This document shows, in pieces, positions 1 to 6,180 of a stretch of DNA of 7,492 bases. The position numbers were made by a program, and so were the translations under genes. Location of the stretch: assembly GCA_011052255.1 (NCBI GenBank), contig DRJJ01000027.1:1-7492 (forward strand), written 5' to 3'. Under the pieces are notes generated by a model. That model was not told the DNA's origin and did not search any database. It saw only the letters and a program-made list of their open reading frames with translations. The stretch comes from Gammaproteobacteria bacterium. GTDB taxonomy: Bacteria; Pseudomonadota; Gammaproteobacteria; DRJJ01. How positions within the stretch are numbered: the stretch's first letter is position 1; each line of letters begins with the position of its first letter.

Positions 1-345
1 AAAATACACATGCAAGGGCGAACCAATTCGGGCATGCACTTCTCCGACCGTACGGCGATCCTGCATATATTTTTCATCAAGTTGTGCTTCAAACAGGGTA
101 TTCCAGTACATGCCTTGCATATCGATTACATGCTTTAGTATCGTCTTGTCATAAAAAAATTGCTCAAACTCCGGTTGTTTCTGTAACCAGGTGTAGAACG
201 TATCAATGTGGGATGACATTTCTGGTGCAACGAGTTTGCCGAATTTTCGAATCGCCGAGATATCACCATCTGTAATCTTGTACAATTCTGTATACTCTAT
301 GGCACTGAGCTCGGTGACGGGCTCATGTGAGATCGTGTTATTCAT
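1..345 (-). CDS. Globin-coupled sensor, N-terminal haem domain (partial)
   Basis: This gene is open at the left edge, so only its first 115 residues are visible. They read as a protoglobin-type sensor globin (the haem domain of HemAT and of globin-coupled diguanylate cyclases). The motif GEVHARIG at residues 101-108 matches the F-helix signature of the family, making H104 the likely proximal haem ligand. FY in the B-helix region places Y51 as the probable distal residue that contacts bound oxygen. A typical 'MYWNTLF...LDEKYMQDRR' stretch precedes the signature. Such domains sense O2 in the cytoplasm and pass the signal to a C-terminal output (GGDEF, methyl-accepting or kinase), which lies outside the window and cannot be identified. 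In-frame ATGs occur at 357, 351 and 345. I chose 345 because GGAA (352-355) sits 6 nt upstream of it; the other two lack a ribosome binding site. The family call is firm; the output is unknown. Confidence 0.85.
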   Translation of the reverse strand, partial: MNNTISHEPVTELSAIEYTELYKITDGDISAIRKFGKLVAPEMSSHIDTFYTWLQKQPEFEQFFYDKTILKHVIDMQGMYWNTLFEAQLDEKYMQDRRTVGEVHARIGSPLHVYF

Positions 346-357
346 TAGCATTTCCAT

Positions 358-607
358 TATTGATTTGTCGTTCACTGCCGGTATTTACAATAAAAACTAA
401 TGGGTGAAACGGCATAGAGTGAGGTTATTGTTATCCATAAAACTGTATCAAATACGGGAATGGGTGGCAAATTAGCCTTATTATGCCCGTAGGCCAATAA
501 TGTTAATATTTATAGTTCTTTTTAAAGATAGCTGTAGTAAATATTCTAAATAACCATTATATAAGTCAGGCTGTATTGGTGTAGACAGAGTGCTACGTCA
601 AAATTAT
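358..607. other. Intergenic gap between the AraC regulator and the globin sensor
   Basis: No gene is supported in this AT-rich stretch of about 250 bp. It contains the possible -10 listed separately and an imperfect hairpin at 480-501 (ATTAT and GCC arms, CGTA loop, GGC and ATAAT arms, with a two-base bulge). That hairpin has no T-run on either side, so I do not call it a terminator. The two short plus-strand reading frames at 84-400 mostly overlie the globin gene and are not convincing. Confidence 0.5.
556..561 (-). promoter_or_regulatory. Possible -10 element for the globin sensor gene
   Basis: On the minus strand the hexamer is a perfect TATAAT. TCTACA, 18 nt upstream (plus positions 580-585), is a weak -35 match (4 of 6). 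Transcription from here would give a leader of about 200 nt before the globin gene. It lies downstream of the araC stop codon, so the globin gene could have its own promoter. In AT-rich DNA such a match can arise by chance. Confidence 0.3.
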
Positions 608-1597
608 TTAGTGGTGCAGCTTTCTAAATTCTTTCGGTGTCACGCCAGCCCAGCGTTTGAAGGCCCGCGAAAAGGTTGAGGCATTTTCATATCCAAGCAT
701 CAGGCTGATATTCAGGAGTTTCTCATCCGTGTTTTCCAGCAGGCTCTTTGCCTTCTGGAAACGGGACTGATCCAGAACAGCAGAATAGCTGGTACCTTCT
801 TGCTCCAGCTTTCGTTGTAGCGACCTGAAGCTTATGCCGGAGATATCGGACAATATCTGTTTGCTGATCCGGGTTTCCCCGATATAGGGTGTGATCGCAT
901 TCATGAGGTTGTTTTCCAGCGTATCAGAGCAAGAGTTCAGGCTGACGGAGTCGTCGATTTCATCCAATGTTTGCACTGCAAGCGATAAAAGGCCTCGTGG
1001 TATCGCAATAGCGGCATACTGTTTTGAGAAGAATATCCTGCCGGGGTTCAGGTGTTCAGAATCGTTTATATGGTGGCAGTGTTTCACGGTAAAGTGAATT
1101 TCGGCGGGTCGCCAGTCTTCACCAGCAACCAGTTGAACCATTTGTAGCATACCGGCGACCGTGAATAGTTCGACCTGCTTGTAATCAGCCGTTAAGGTGA
1201 GGCCTTTCTGTACCAGCCAGGCATATTCACCCTTTTCCTCAAGTACGTAATGATCACTGCTGCACACCGATGGGGCAACGGCACAAAAACGTTCAAGCAA
1301 GGCCTTCAGGGTAAAACAGCCCTGAGTCAGGTATTTTACTGATTCGATGTCGTAGGTAGCTAATTCGATTGTGGCCTTCAGGCCAAAAAGCGGTTCATCC
1401 TCCATAGTCGATATAGTATGGACCAGATTCCAGACCGGAATTTCCGGTACCAGCAAAAAAGGCTCATCCAGTACACGGGATGTTAAACGTACTGATGGAA
1501 GTATCTTCTCGAGTGGTGTTCCGATGGTACGGGCAGCCAGTATGACTGGCTCACACACGGACGCGTGAATAAGGGGAATATTATGGTGCTGCGACAT
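608..1597 (-). CDS. AraC-family transcriptional regulator (arabinose-binding-like N-terminal domain)
   Basis: The 329-residue protein is a full-length cytoplasmic DNA-binding regulator. Residues about 20-200 resemble the PF12625-type N-terminal effector domain of OruR/ArgR-like AraC proteins ('PLFGL' near the expected position, followed by a 'TLKALLERF' helix). The C-terminal AraC DNA-binding domain spans about 244-326: the first helix-turn-helix covers ISKQILSDISGISFRSLQRKL, and the second carries the hallmark 'LGYENASTFSRAFKRWAGVTPKEFR' (about 302-325, split here as LGYENASTFSRAF plus KRWAGVTPKEFR). The start at 1597 has AGGA only 2 nt upstream, which is close spacing, but no better in-frame start is nearby. 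It is divergent from the plus-strand envelope genes across a 227 bp gap with inverted repeats, so control of that operon, and autoregulation, are plausible inferences. Relatives of this subfamily often regulate lipid, amino-acid or aromatic catabolism; the effector here is unknown. Confidence 0.93.
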   Translation of the reverse strand: MSQHHNIPLIHASVCEPVILAARTIGTPLEKILPSVRLTSRVLDEPFLLVPEIPVWNLVHTISTMEDEPLFGLKATIELATYDIESVKYLTQGCFTLKALLERFCAVAPSVCSSDHYVLEEKGEYAWLVQKGLTLTADYKQVELFTVAGMLQMVQLVAGEDWRPAEIHFTVKHCHHINDSEHLNPGRIFFSKQYAAIAIPRGLLSLAVQTLDEIDDSVSLNSCSDTLENNLMNAITPYIGETRISKQILSDISGISFRSLQRKLEQEGTSYSAVLDQSRFQKAKSLLENTDEKLLNISLMLGYENASTFSRAFKRWAGVTPKEFRKLHH

Positions 1598-1633
1598 TAT
1601 CCTGATCTATATTAAAAGTATTGCATATTACTT

Positions 1634-1649
1634 TATCACTATTGTGATA
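1634..1649. repeat. Inverted repeat TATCAC-N4-GTGATA
   Basis: Perfect 6 bp arms flank the centre TATT. The site is 37-52 bp upstream of the araC start, where the leftward promoter should be. This suits an operator for autoregulation or for another dimeric regulator. The half-site order is TCAC then GTGA, the reverse of a CRP site (TGTGA-N6-TCACA), so it is not a CRP box. Confidence 0.5.
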
Positions 1650-1725
1650 TGAAAATCGTGAAGCTGCGTAAATTGGCGTAAAAAGATAAGAAATTATCAT
1701 GTAGATTGAACTGCATAGCGGCAAT

Positions 1726-1740
1726 ATATTACTGTAATAT
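1726..1740. repeat. Perfect palindrome ATATTAC-T-GTAATAT
   Basis: The 7 bp arms are perfectly complementary around a single central T. It sits 85-99 bp upstream of the secreted-protein start codon, in a typical position for an activator site or for an operator shared by the divergent genes. The 1 bp centre argues for a protein-binding site and against an RNA hairpin. Confidence 0.5.
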
Positions 1741-1757
1741 GAACATATTCTCTAATT

Positions 1758-1780
1758 CAGTAAAAAATAGTTATTTACTG
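1758..1780. repeat. Inverted repeat CAGTAAA-N9-TTTACTG
   Basis: Perfect 7 bp arms are separated by 9 bp. The site ends 10 bp before the possible -10 TAGTAT and 44 bp before the secreted-protein start. The arm core TTACTG also occurs in the palindrome at 1726-1740. It could be an operator overlapping the -35 region, or a hairpin in a longer transcript; no T-run follows it, so it is not a terminator. Confidence 0.5.
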
Positions 1781-1824
1781 GGGAATCGGCTAGTATTTCG
1801 ATCGCATACAGGAGATTACACATA

Positions 1825-2124
1825 ATGGATATTAATGTAATGAAGCAAAAAACCATACTTATAACATCGTTATGCTGTGCATTACTGGTAAGTTATTCTG
1901 CCAGTGCAGAAACCACGACAACAACGACCACCACTAACCCGGATGGCTCAACCACGGTCCAGGAAACAACAACACAAACAACCACCACTGGAACCAACGT
2001 GATTGGCCCGACAGGCGTGACCGGCACTATCCGCCGTTCAGACCGCCGGCAGGATCATCGTCAGCAAGAGGATCTTGAAAACCTGGGTGATGCTGCAAAA
2101 AACAGACCTCGTTCCAGACGATAA
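1825..2124 (+). CDS. Small threonine-rich secreted protein, unknown function
   Basis: I do not recognise the family. The 99-residue product has a Sec signal peptide: a Lys-containing start (KQK at 7-9), a hydrophobic core (about 10-24) and a likely cleavage after SASA at residue 28. There is no lipobox, so it should be soluble in the periplasm or exported. The mature part begins with a threonine-rich tract (residues 30-55, 17 of 26 Thr), interrupted by NPDGS and VQE. A Gly/Pro linker (GPTGVTG) follows, then a highly charged, mostly basic tail rich in Arg, Asp and Gln (about 68-99). Thr codons are mixed (ACC, ACG, ACA, ACT). The start at 1825 has AGGAG (1810-1814) 10 nt upstream; the in-frame ATG at 1840 would give a more classical signal peptide but has no ribosome binding site. 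It is the first plus-strand gene after the divergent regulator, 154 bp before the DUF3313 gene. Confidence 0.75.
   Translation: MDINVMKQKTILITSLCCALLVSYSASAETTTTTTTTNPDGSTTVQETTTQTTTTGTNVIGPTGVTGTIRRSDRRQDHRQQEDLENLGDAAKNRPRSRR
1912..1989 (+). repeat. Low-complexity ACN tract encoding poly-threonine
   Basis: This tract encodes residues 30-55 of the small secreted protein, including runs of eight, three and four threonines. The codons are mixed, so it is not a simple tandem DNA repeat and looks maintained at the protein level. Confidence 0.7.
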
Positions 2125-2181
2125 ATTTTAATCCAAAAGAAACCGAAGTAATTTCCCGGAGAGGGTGAATCTGTTTGTGTT

Positions 2182-2197
2182 TGACATAGAAATGTCA
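2182..2197. repeat. Inverted repeat TGACAT-AGAA-ATGTCA
   Basis: Perfect 6 bp arms with a 4-nt centre lie between the secreted-protein gene and the DUF3313 gene. The left arm is part of a TTGACA hexamer (2181-2186), but no matching -10 lies 16-18 nt beyond it. No T-run follows, so it does not look like a terminator. It may be an operator or an intercistronic hairpin. Confidence 0.4.
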
Positions 2198-2225
2198 GGA
2201 CCAACAGTAGGATTGTTGTTCAAAT

Positions 2226-2231
2226 TATAAT
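2226..2231 (+). promoter_or_regulatory. Possible -10 element upstream of the DUF3313 gene
   Basis: A perfect TATAAT lies 47 bp before the DUF3313 start codon. I see no good -35 at 16-18 nt upstream. If used, it would start transcription near 2238 and separate the DUF3313-patatin-barrel genes from the small secreted-protein gene. Confidence 0.25.
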
Positions 2232-2278
2232 TACAGGGTTTGAAAGATACATTATTTTCCATAATTTGAGATTTAACT

Positions 2279-3016
2279 ATGTTTATTAAAAAATCAGTAA
2301 TGTTGTTAATAATTGCCGCGCTGTTTTCAGTCACTGTTTATGCAGAAAATGACAAGGACAAGGGCAAGCCATTTGGCGATTACACACCCAAGGATTTTCT
2401 CAGTGATTATTCCAGGCTGGCTCCCGAAGGCGGTGATAGTCACGCCTACTTTTACAGTGATTCATCTGTAGATTTTAAAAAGTATAAAAAATTGCAGATC
2501 GATCGTATAAAGCTATTTTTTCATGAAGATGCTGAATACAAAGGCATAGATCCGACTGAACTTAAGGAACTGGCTGATTACTTCTATAAGGCTATTGTTG
2601 ATGCGGTATCTGATGATTATAAGGTAGTATCAGAGCCAGGATCCGATGTGTTGCACCTGCGCATCGCGGTTACAGATATCATTCCTAACAAACCAAGCGC
2701 CTCGGTGGTCACGCTGGTAGTACCCTTCTTGTGGGTTGGTGAAGCAGGCGCTGGCGCTGCTGAGGGTGAAACGGGTAGTACACCGTTTGTGGGTGAGGCT
2801 ACAGTTGAATTCGAAGCCATGGACAGTGAAAGCCACCAGCAGGTTGCCGCATTTATAGAAACACGTGTTGCTAAAAAGTATAAATGGAACGAGGGAGTAG
2901 GCGAGGGCGTTTCATCATATACCAAGGCATATTCTACCTGGGCGTATACCCAAAAGGCCTTCGATTATTGGGCAAAACTGTTGCGTGAAAGATTGGCAGC
3001 AACTCGAACTAAATAA
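2279..3016 (+). CDS. DUF3313-family periplasmic protein
   Basis: The 245-residue product matches the DUF3313 (PF11769) pattern: 'FLSDYSRL' after the signal peptide (residues 40-47), a 'YKKLQIDRIKLFF' strand following a Tyr-rich 'AYFYSDSSVDF' segment, then 'LHLRIAVTDIIPNKP', a Gly/Ala-rich hydrophobic stretch (about 145-165) and an E-x-D-S-x-S-x-Q-x-x-A segment near the C-terminus. The molecular function of the family is unknown; members are usually annotated as lipoproteins. Here the signal peptide (residues 1-22, ending VYA) has no lipobox cysteine, so the mature protein should be free in the periplasm. GAG at 2268-2270 serves as a weak ribosome binding site 8 nt before the ATG. The gene ends 31 bp before the patatin gene, so co-transcription and a role in the same envelope process are likely. 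Confidence 0.82.
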   Translation: MFIKKSVMLLIIAALFSVTVYAENDKDKGKPFGDYTPKDFLSDYSRLAPEGGDSHAYFYSDSSVDFKKYKKLQIDRIKLFFHEDAEYKGIDPTELKELADYFYKAIVDAVSDDYKVVSEPGSDVLHLRIAVTDIIPNKPSASVVTLVVPFLWVGEAGAGAAEGETGSTPFVGEATVEFEAMDSESHQQVAAFIETRVAKKYKWNEGVGEGVSSYTKAYSTWAYTQKAFDYWAKLLRERLAATRTK

Positions 3017-3017
3017 A

Positions 3018-3029
3018 GCTACACGTAGC
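3018..3029 (+). repeat. Short intercistronic palindrome GCTACACGTAGC
   Basis: The GCTA and TAGC arms can enclose a CACG tetraloop (the outer symmetry extends to GCTAC/GTAGC). It lies between the DUF3313 stop codon and the patatin ribosome binding site (AGAGGA, 3036-3041). It is weak and may be chance. Confidence 0.25.
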
Positions 3030-3047
3030 AGTTAAAGAGGAAGACAC

Positions 3048-4259
3048 ATGAATACTAGTAAACCCACCTCCATGTGGCGTTCATTGCCAAGGGTGACCGC
3101 ATGCTTGATGGCACTATTCATAACAGGCTGCGCCAGCCTGCCTGAACGTCACGCCTTGCCTCTGGAACTCACCAACAAGGCTGGCATTCCGGGTATTCCA
3201 GAGGCTCGTTTCTGGGCGGACGAATGGCCGAAATTCTCAATTAAAAGGCTCGAGACCTTTAAAAATGAGGATTATCAACGCAATTACCCGGGTATTTACA
3301 AAAAACCACATAACTATCTTGCGATCTCGGGTGGTGGTGCAAACGGGGCATTTGGTGCGGGACTGTTTGCAGGCTGGACTGCTTCGGGTACACGACCGGA
3401 GTTTACGATGGTAACCGGTATTAGCACAGGCGCTTTGACTGCACCGTTTGCATTTCTGGGGTCTGATTATGATGACATACTTAAAGAGGTGTACACGACC
3501 ACCTCTACAAAAGACATAGCCATAAACCGTAATATTTTCGCCGCTGCACTCAGTGACTCCATGGCCGACACTGAACCACTGAAAAAACTCATTGCGAAGC
3601 TTATTACCAATGAATTAATTGATAAGATCGTAAAGGAACATAAACGAGGCCGGCGTTTGTTTGTCGGTACGGTCAATCTTGATGCCGGCCGTTCGGTAAT
3701 ATGGAATATCGGGGCTATTGCCGCAAGTGATTCCCCGCGCAAACTGGAATTAATACGCGAGGTGCTGCGGGCCTCGGCAGCCATACCCGTTGCATTCCCA
3801 CCCGTAGTAATTTCTGTTGAAGTAAATGGAAAGCACTACGATGAAATGCATGTAGATGGTGGCACAGGGACACAGGTTTTTGTCTACCCGGCTGCTGTTG
3901 ACTGGCGCAAGATAACGAAAAAGCTGAAAGTGAAAGGGAAACCAAAGGTCTATGTCATTAGAAACTCATTTCTTGATCCTGACTATCGAGGTGTGAAGCG
4001 CAGCGTACTACCTATCGCAAGCCGATCTATCGATTCTCTGATACGCACACAGGGAATTGGCGATCTGTATCAGATCTATGCTTTGAGCAAACGCGATGGC
4101 AATGATTTTAATCTGGCCTATATTCCTTCGACTTTCACCGAAATACCGACTGAAGGGTTCGACCCCGTCTATATGAAGAAGCTGTATAAGTTGGGCTATG
4201 AGTCGGCTATAAACGGGTATCAATGGAAAAAAGAACCACCCGGGTTTAAACTCAAGTAG
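3048..4259 (+). CDS. Patatin-like phospholipase, outer-membrane lipoprotein
   Basis: The 403-residue protein is a patatin-domain serine lipid acyl hydrolase expected to release fatty acids from phospholipids or related esters. The complete catalytic set is visible: the oxyanion-hole motif GGGANG at residues 95-100, the nucleophile elbow GISTG at 124-128 with Ser126, and the DGG motif at 270-272 with Asp270 completing the Ser-Asp dyad. The signal peptide ends in a lipobox, FITGC, with the lipidated Cys at 28. Ala and Ser follow it rather than Asp, which predicts sorting to the outer membrane. A strong ribosome binding site (AGAGGA, 3036-3041) precedes the ATG. It is preceded by the DUF3313 gene (31 bp) and followed by an outer-membrane barrel gene (39 bp), consistent with one envelope operon. 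Substrate is not deducible; eukaryotic-type effector roles are unlikely given the lipoprotein signal. Confidence 0.93.
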   Translation: MNTSKPTSMWRSLPRVTACLMALFITGCASLPERHALPLELTNKAGIPGIPEARFWADEWPKFSIKRLETFKNEDYQRNYPGIYKKPHNYLAISGGGANGAFGAGLFAGWTASGTRPEFTMVTGISTGALTAPFAFLGSDYDDILKEVYTTTSTKDIAINRNIFAAALSDSMADTEPLKKLIAKLITNELIDKIVKEHKRGRRLFVGTVNLDAGRSVIWNIGAIAASDSPRKLELIREVLRASAAIPVAFPPVVISVEVNGKHYDEMHVDGGTGTQVFVYPAAVDWRKITKKLKVKGKPKVYVIRNSFLDPDYRGVKRSVLPIASRSIDSLIRTQGIGDLYQIYALSKRDGNDFNLAYIPSTFTEIPTEGFDPVYMKKLYKLGYESAINGYQWKKEPPGFKLK

Positions 4260-4275
4260 CTTTCACTGGAAAGCT
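4258..4275 (+). repeat. Hairpin AGCTTTC-ACTG-GAAAGCT overlapping the patatin stop codon
   Basis: Perfect 7 bp arms with a 4-nt loop begin inside the TAG stop (4257-4259) of the patatin gene. No T-run follows, so it is not an intrinsic terminator. In the transcript it would form 24 nt before the next start codon and could stabilise the upstream message or tune translation of the barrel gene. Confidence 0.5.
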
Positions 4276-4298
4276 CAGCATATCCCTGTCGGAACGGA

Positions 4299-5234
4299 GT
4301 GACGAACATATACATAAGAACAAGCATGACTTCCTTGCTCCTGGCTGCCCTGCTCTATATTGGCCTGTCAAATCCATGCTTTGCACTGGAACCGGAGCCC
4401 AGTAAATGGAATCATCTGCCTGTCAACGGCAATATTACTGGTCTTGGATACGCGTATACTGAAGCTGATATCTTGCTGGATCCTGCTCTCCTGCTCGAAG
4501 ACGTAAAACTCGAGATGGATTCCTGGGTCGGTAAATACGTTCGTACTTTTGAGCTATTCGATAAATCGGCCCGATTCGACCTGACCCAGGCATACCAGGA
4601 AGGAGACTGGACAGGGTTGCTTGATGGCGTCCCTGCCGCTGTCTCACGTAGTGGTTTGGCAGATTCTCTAGTTCGACTCGCAATTAACCTATACGGAGCT
4701 CCACCTTTAAGCGGCAAGAAGTTTGCCGCGTATCGATCTACGGTGGATGTTGAAACCATCGTAGGTGTTGCACTGGCAGTACGCTTGCCGACGGGTGAGT
4801 ACATGGACGATAAATTGATTAATCTTGGTAACAACCGGTTTGTGTTTCGTCCGCAAATCGGCGTTATTCATACACGTGGAAAGTGGTCAGCTGAAGTGAC
4901 TGGTGAGGTAGCATTCTATACAGATAACGACGAGTTTTTTAACGGTAAAACGCTGGAACAAAAACCGTTGTATATTGTACATAGCCACCTCATTTATAAA
5001 TTTCGACCTGGCTTCTGGGCCAGCATGAGTGCGGCTTATGATTATGGTGGTGAAACAAGTATTAATGGTGTAGATAAGGATGACAGACGTCAGGAAATTG
5101 CATGGGCAGTTAATCTTGCCTATCCAATTAATAACTACTCAGGTTTCAGACTCACTTATATAAATACTCGCACTCAGGAATCAACCGGTCTGGATTCCGA
5201 TACTATCGCGGCAAGCCTGTCCCTTTTATGGTGA
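4299..5234 (+). CDS. Outer-membrane beta-barrel, MetA-pathway phenol-degradation transporter-like
   Basis: The 311-residue protein resembles the Phenol_MetA_deg family (PF13557), outer-membrane barrels linked to uptake or export of aromatic and other hydrophobic compounds. Visible support: an N-terminal signal peptide with probable cleavage after CFA (residue 29), an Asp/Ala/Leu-rich segment, then 'VALAVRLPTGEY', typical of the family, followed by alternating amphipathic strands ('FVFRPQIGVIHTRGKWSAEV', 'HLIYKFRPGFWASMSAAYDYG', each within longer strands) and a C-terminal aromatic residue (LLW), the usual barrel-assembly signal. The start is GTG at 4299, with GGAA 4 nt upstream; the in-frame ATG at 4326 would remove the only basic residue (Arg7) from the signal peptide n-region, so GTG is preferred. 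It lies 39 bp after the patatin gene. Substrate is unknown, and the phenol link is only a family name. Confidence 0.8.
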   Translation: MTNIYIRTSMTSLLLAALLYIGLSNPCFALEPEPSKWNHLPVNGNITGLGYAYTEADILLDPALLLEDVKLEMDSWVGKYVRTFELFDKSARFDLTQAYQEGDWTGLLDGVPAAVSRSGLADSLVRLAINLYGAPPLSGKKFAAYRSTVDVETIVGVALAVRLPTGEYMDDKLINLGNNRFVFRPQIGVIHTRGKWSAEVTGEVAFYTDNDEFFNGKTLEQKPLYIVHSHLIYKFRPGFWASMSAAYDYGGETSINGVDKDDRRQEIAWAVNLAYPINNYSGFRLTYINTRTQESTGLDSDTIAASLSLLW

Positions 5235-5277
5235 ATAGAATATAGGATATATCGGCCTTATCAGGTACGATAACTCT

Positions 5278-6180
5278 ATGCCAGAAGACCATACACATCC
5301 ACACGGAGACGACAAACGCCTGCTATGGGCCTTGACGCTCACTGGCGGCTTCATGGTCGCCGAAGTGATCGGCGGCGTCATGTCGAATTCTCTGGCCTTA
5401 CTGGCCGATGCCGGCCATATGCTTACCGATACCGTTTCACTGTTTCTGGCATGGTTGGCGGCACGCCTGTCACGCAAACCGGCAGACAAGTTACGGTCAT
5501 ATGGTTATCACCGTATGCAAATACTGGCTGCCTTCCTGAACGGTACTGCTTTTATATTGATAGTGATCTGGATAGGCTATGAAGCAGTACAGCGTTTCAT
5601 CGACCCGCCGCAGGTTAACGCGTTAATCATGATGCCCATTGCAGTGCTGGGGCTGCTGGTCAATATTGCAGCCTTTGCAATATTACACAGTGGTGATCAT
5701 GAGAATTTGAACATCAAGGCGGCTGTACTGCATGTAATAGGTGATTTACTAGGTTCTGTCGCGGCTATTACAGCCGGAGTGATTATTTACTATACTGGCT
5801 GGATGCCAATCGACCCGATACTGTCGGTATTAGTGGCATTGCTGATATTACGCAGTGCCTGGTTTGTGATTAAACAGTCCAGTCACATTCTGCTGGAAGG
5901 GACACCAGATGATGTTGATGTAAGCAACCTGAAAAAAGTACTAAGCGAGGCAGTGCCAGGAGTGATCGATGTGCATCATGTACACCTGTGGTCACTAACA
6001 CCGAAACGACCGATTATAACCATGCATGTTTTGATAGAAAAAAATTGTCAATACACCGCAGTGCTGGAAAATCTAAAACAGGTTTTGAAGAATAATTATG
6101 GTATTGAACATTCAACCGTGCAGATTGAAATGGACGGCAACTGCGTTGACGATCCAGTAAAACAGGGTAGAAATAAGTAA
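5278..6180 (+). CDS. CDF-family divalent cation (probably zinc) efflux transporter, CzcD/ZitB-like
   Basis: The 300-residue protein is an inner-membrane metal/proton antiporter. Six membrane segments are visible at about 14-34, 37-60, 79-101, 114-136, 148-170 and 176-195, followed by a cytoplasmic C-terminal domain (about 205-292). The transport-site ligands are present: His47 and Asp51 in TM2 (GHMLTD) and His152 and Asp156 in TM5 (HVIGD), the HxxxD/HxxxD pattern of zinc-transporting members. The N-terminus has three His (5, 7, 9), and the C-terminal domain carries the 'VHHVHLWSL' metal-binding segment (232-240). The loop between TM4 and TM5 is short and not His-rich. The ribosome binding site is weak (AGG at 5263-5265, 12 nt from ATG). 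It follows the barrel gene by 43 bp and may be the last gene of that operon; metal export has no obvious link to the lipid genes. Confidence 0.94.
   Translation: MPEDHTHPHGDDKRLLWALTLTGGFMVAEVIGGVMSNSLALLADAGHMLTDTVSLFLAWLAARLSRKPADKLRSYGYHRMQILAAFLNGTAFILIVIWIGYEAVQRFIDPPQVNALIMMPIAVLGLLVNIAAFAILHSGDHENLNIKAAVLHVIGDLLGSVAAITAGVIIYYTGWMPIDPILSVLVALLILRSAWFVIKQSSHILLEGTPDDVDVSNLKKVLSEAVPGVIDVHHVHLWSLTPKRPIITMHVLIEKNCQYTAVLENLKQVLKNNYGIEHSTVQIEMDGNCVDDPVKQGRNK

Larger units (their letters stand above)
1598..1824. promoter_or_regulatory. Divergent promoter/operator region with three inverted repeats
   Basis: This AT-rich gap lies between the minus-strand regulator and the plus-strand secreted-protein gene, so both promoters should be within it. 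Three perfect inverted repeats, listed individually, sit at 1634-1649, 1726-1740 and 1758-1780. The word TTACTG or its complement occurs at 1729-1734, 1758-1763 and 1775-1780, which may mark a shared binding half-site. A possible -10 for the rightward transcript is TAGTAT at 1791-1796, but no good -35 is visible at proper spacing. A leftward -10 could be the AATAT-rich stretch near 1605-1612. The promoter hexamers are uncertain; the repeats are directly visible. Confidence 0.55.

Noticed and set aside
84..400. Two short plus-strand open frames near the left edge.
   Set aside because: They mostly overlie the minus-strand globin sensor, whose conserved residues support that frame.
480..501. Intrinsic terminator for the AraC regulator.
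   Set aside because: The hairpin is imperfect, its GC stem is only 3 bp and no T-run follows on the minus strand.
421..540. c-di-GMP riboswitch in the long leader of the globin sensor gene.
   Set aside because: Short GGCC/GGGC elements caught my eye, but the conserved core of the GEMM riboswitch is not present.
1634..1649. CRP-like site.
   Set aside because: The half-sites are in TCAC...GTGA order with a 4 bp centre, the reverse of the CRP consensus.
2181..2213. A sigma-70 promoter starting from TTGACA at 2181-2186.
   Set aside because: No acceptable -10 lies at 16-18 nt; the nearest candidate, TAGGAT at 2208, is about 21 nt away.
4412..4834. A 140-codon minus-strand open frame inside the outer-membrane barrel gene.
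   Set aside because: It is antisense to a well-supported coding frame with a signal peptide and barrel features, and its own product has no recognisable features.
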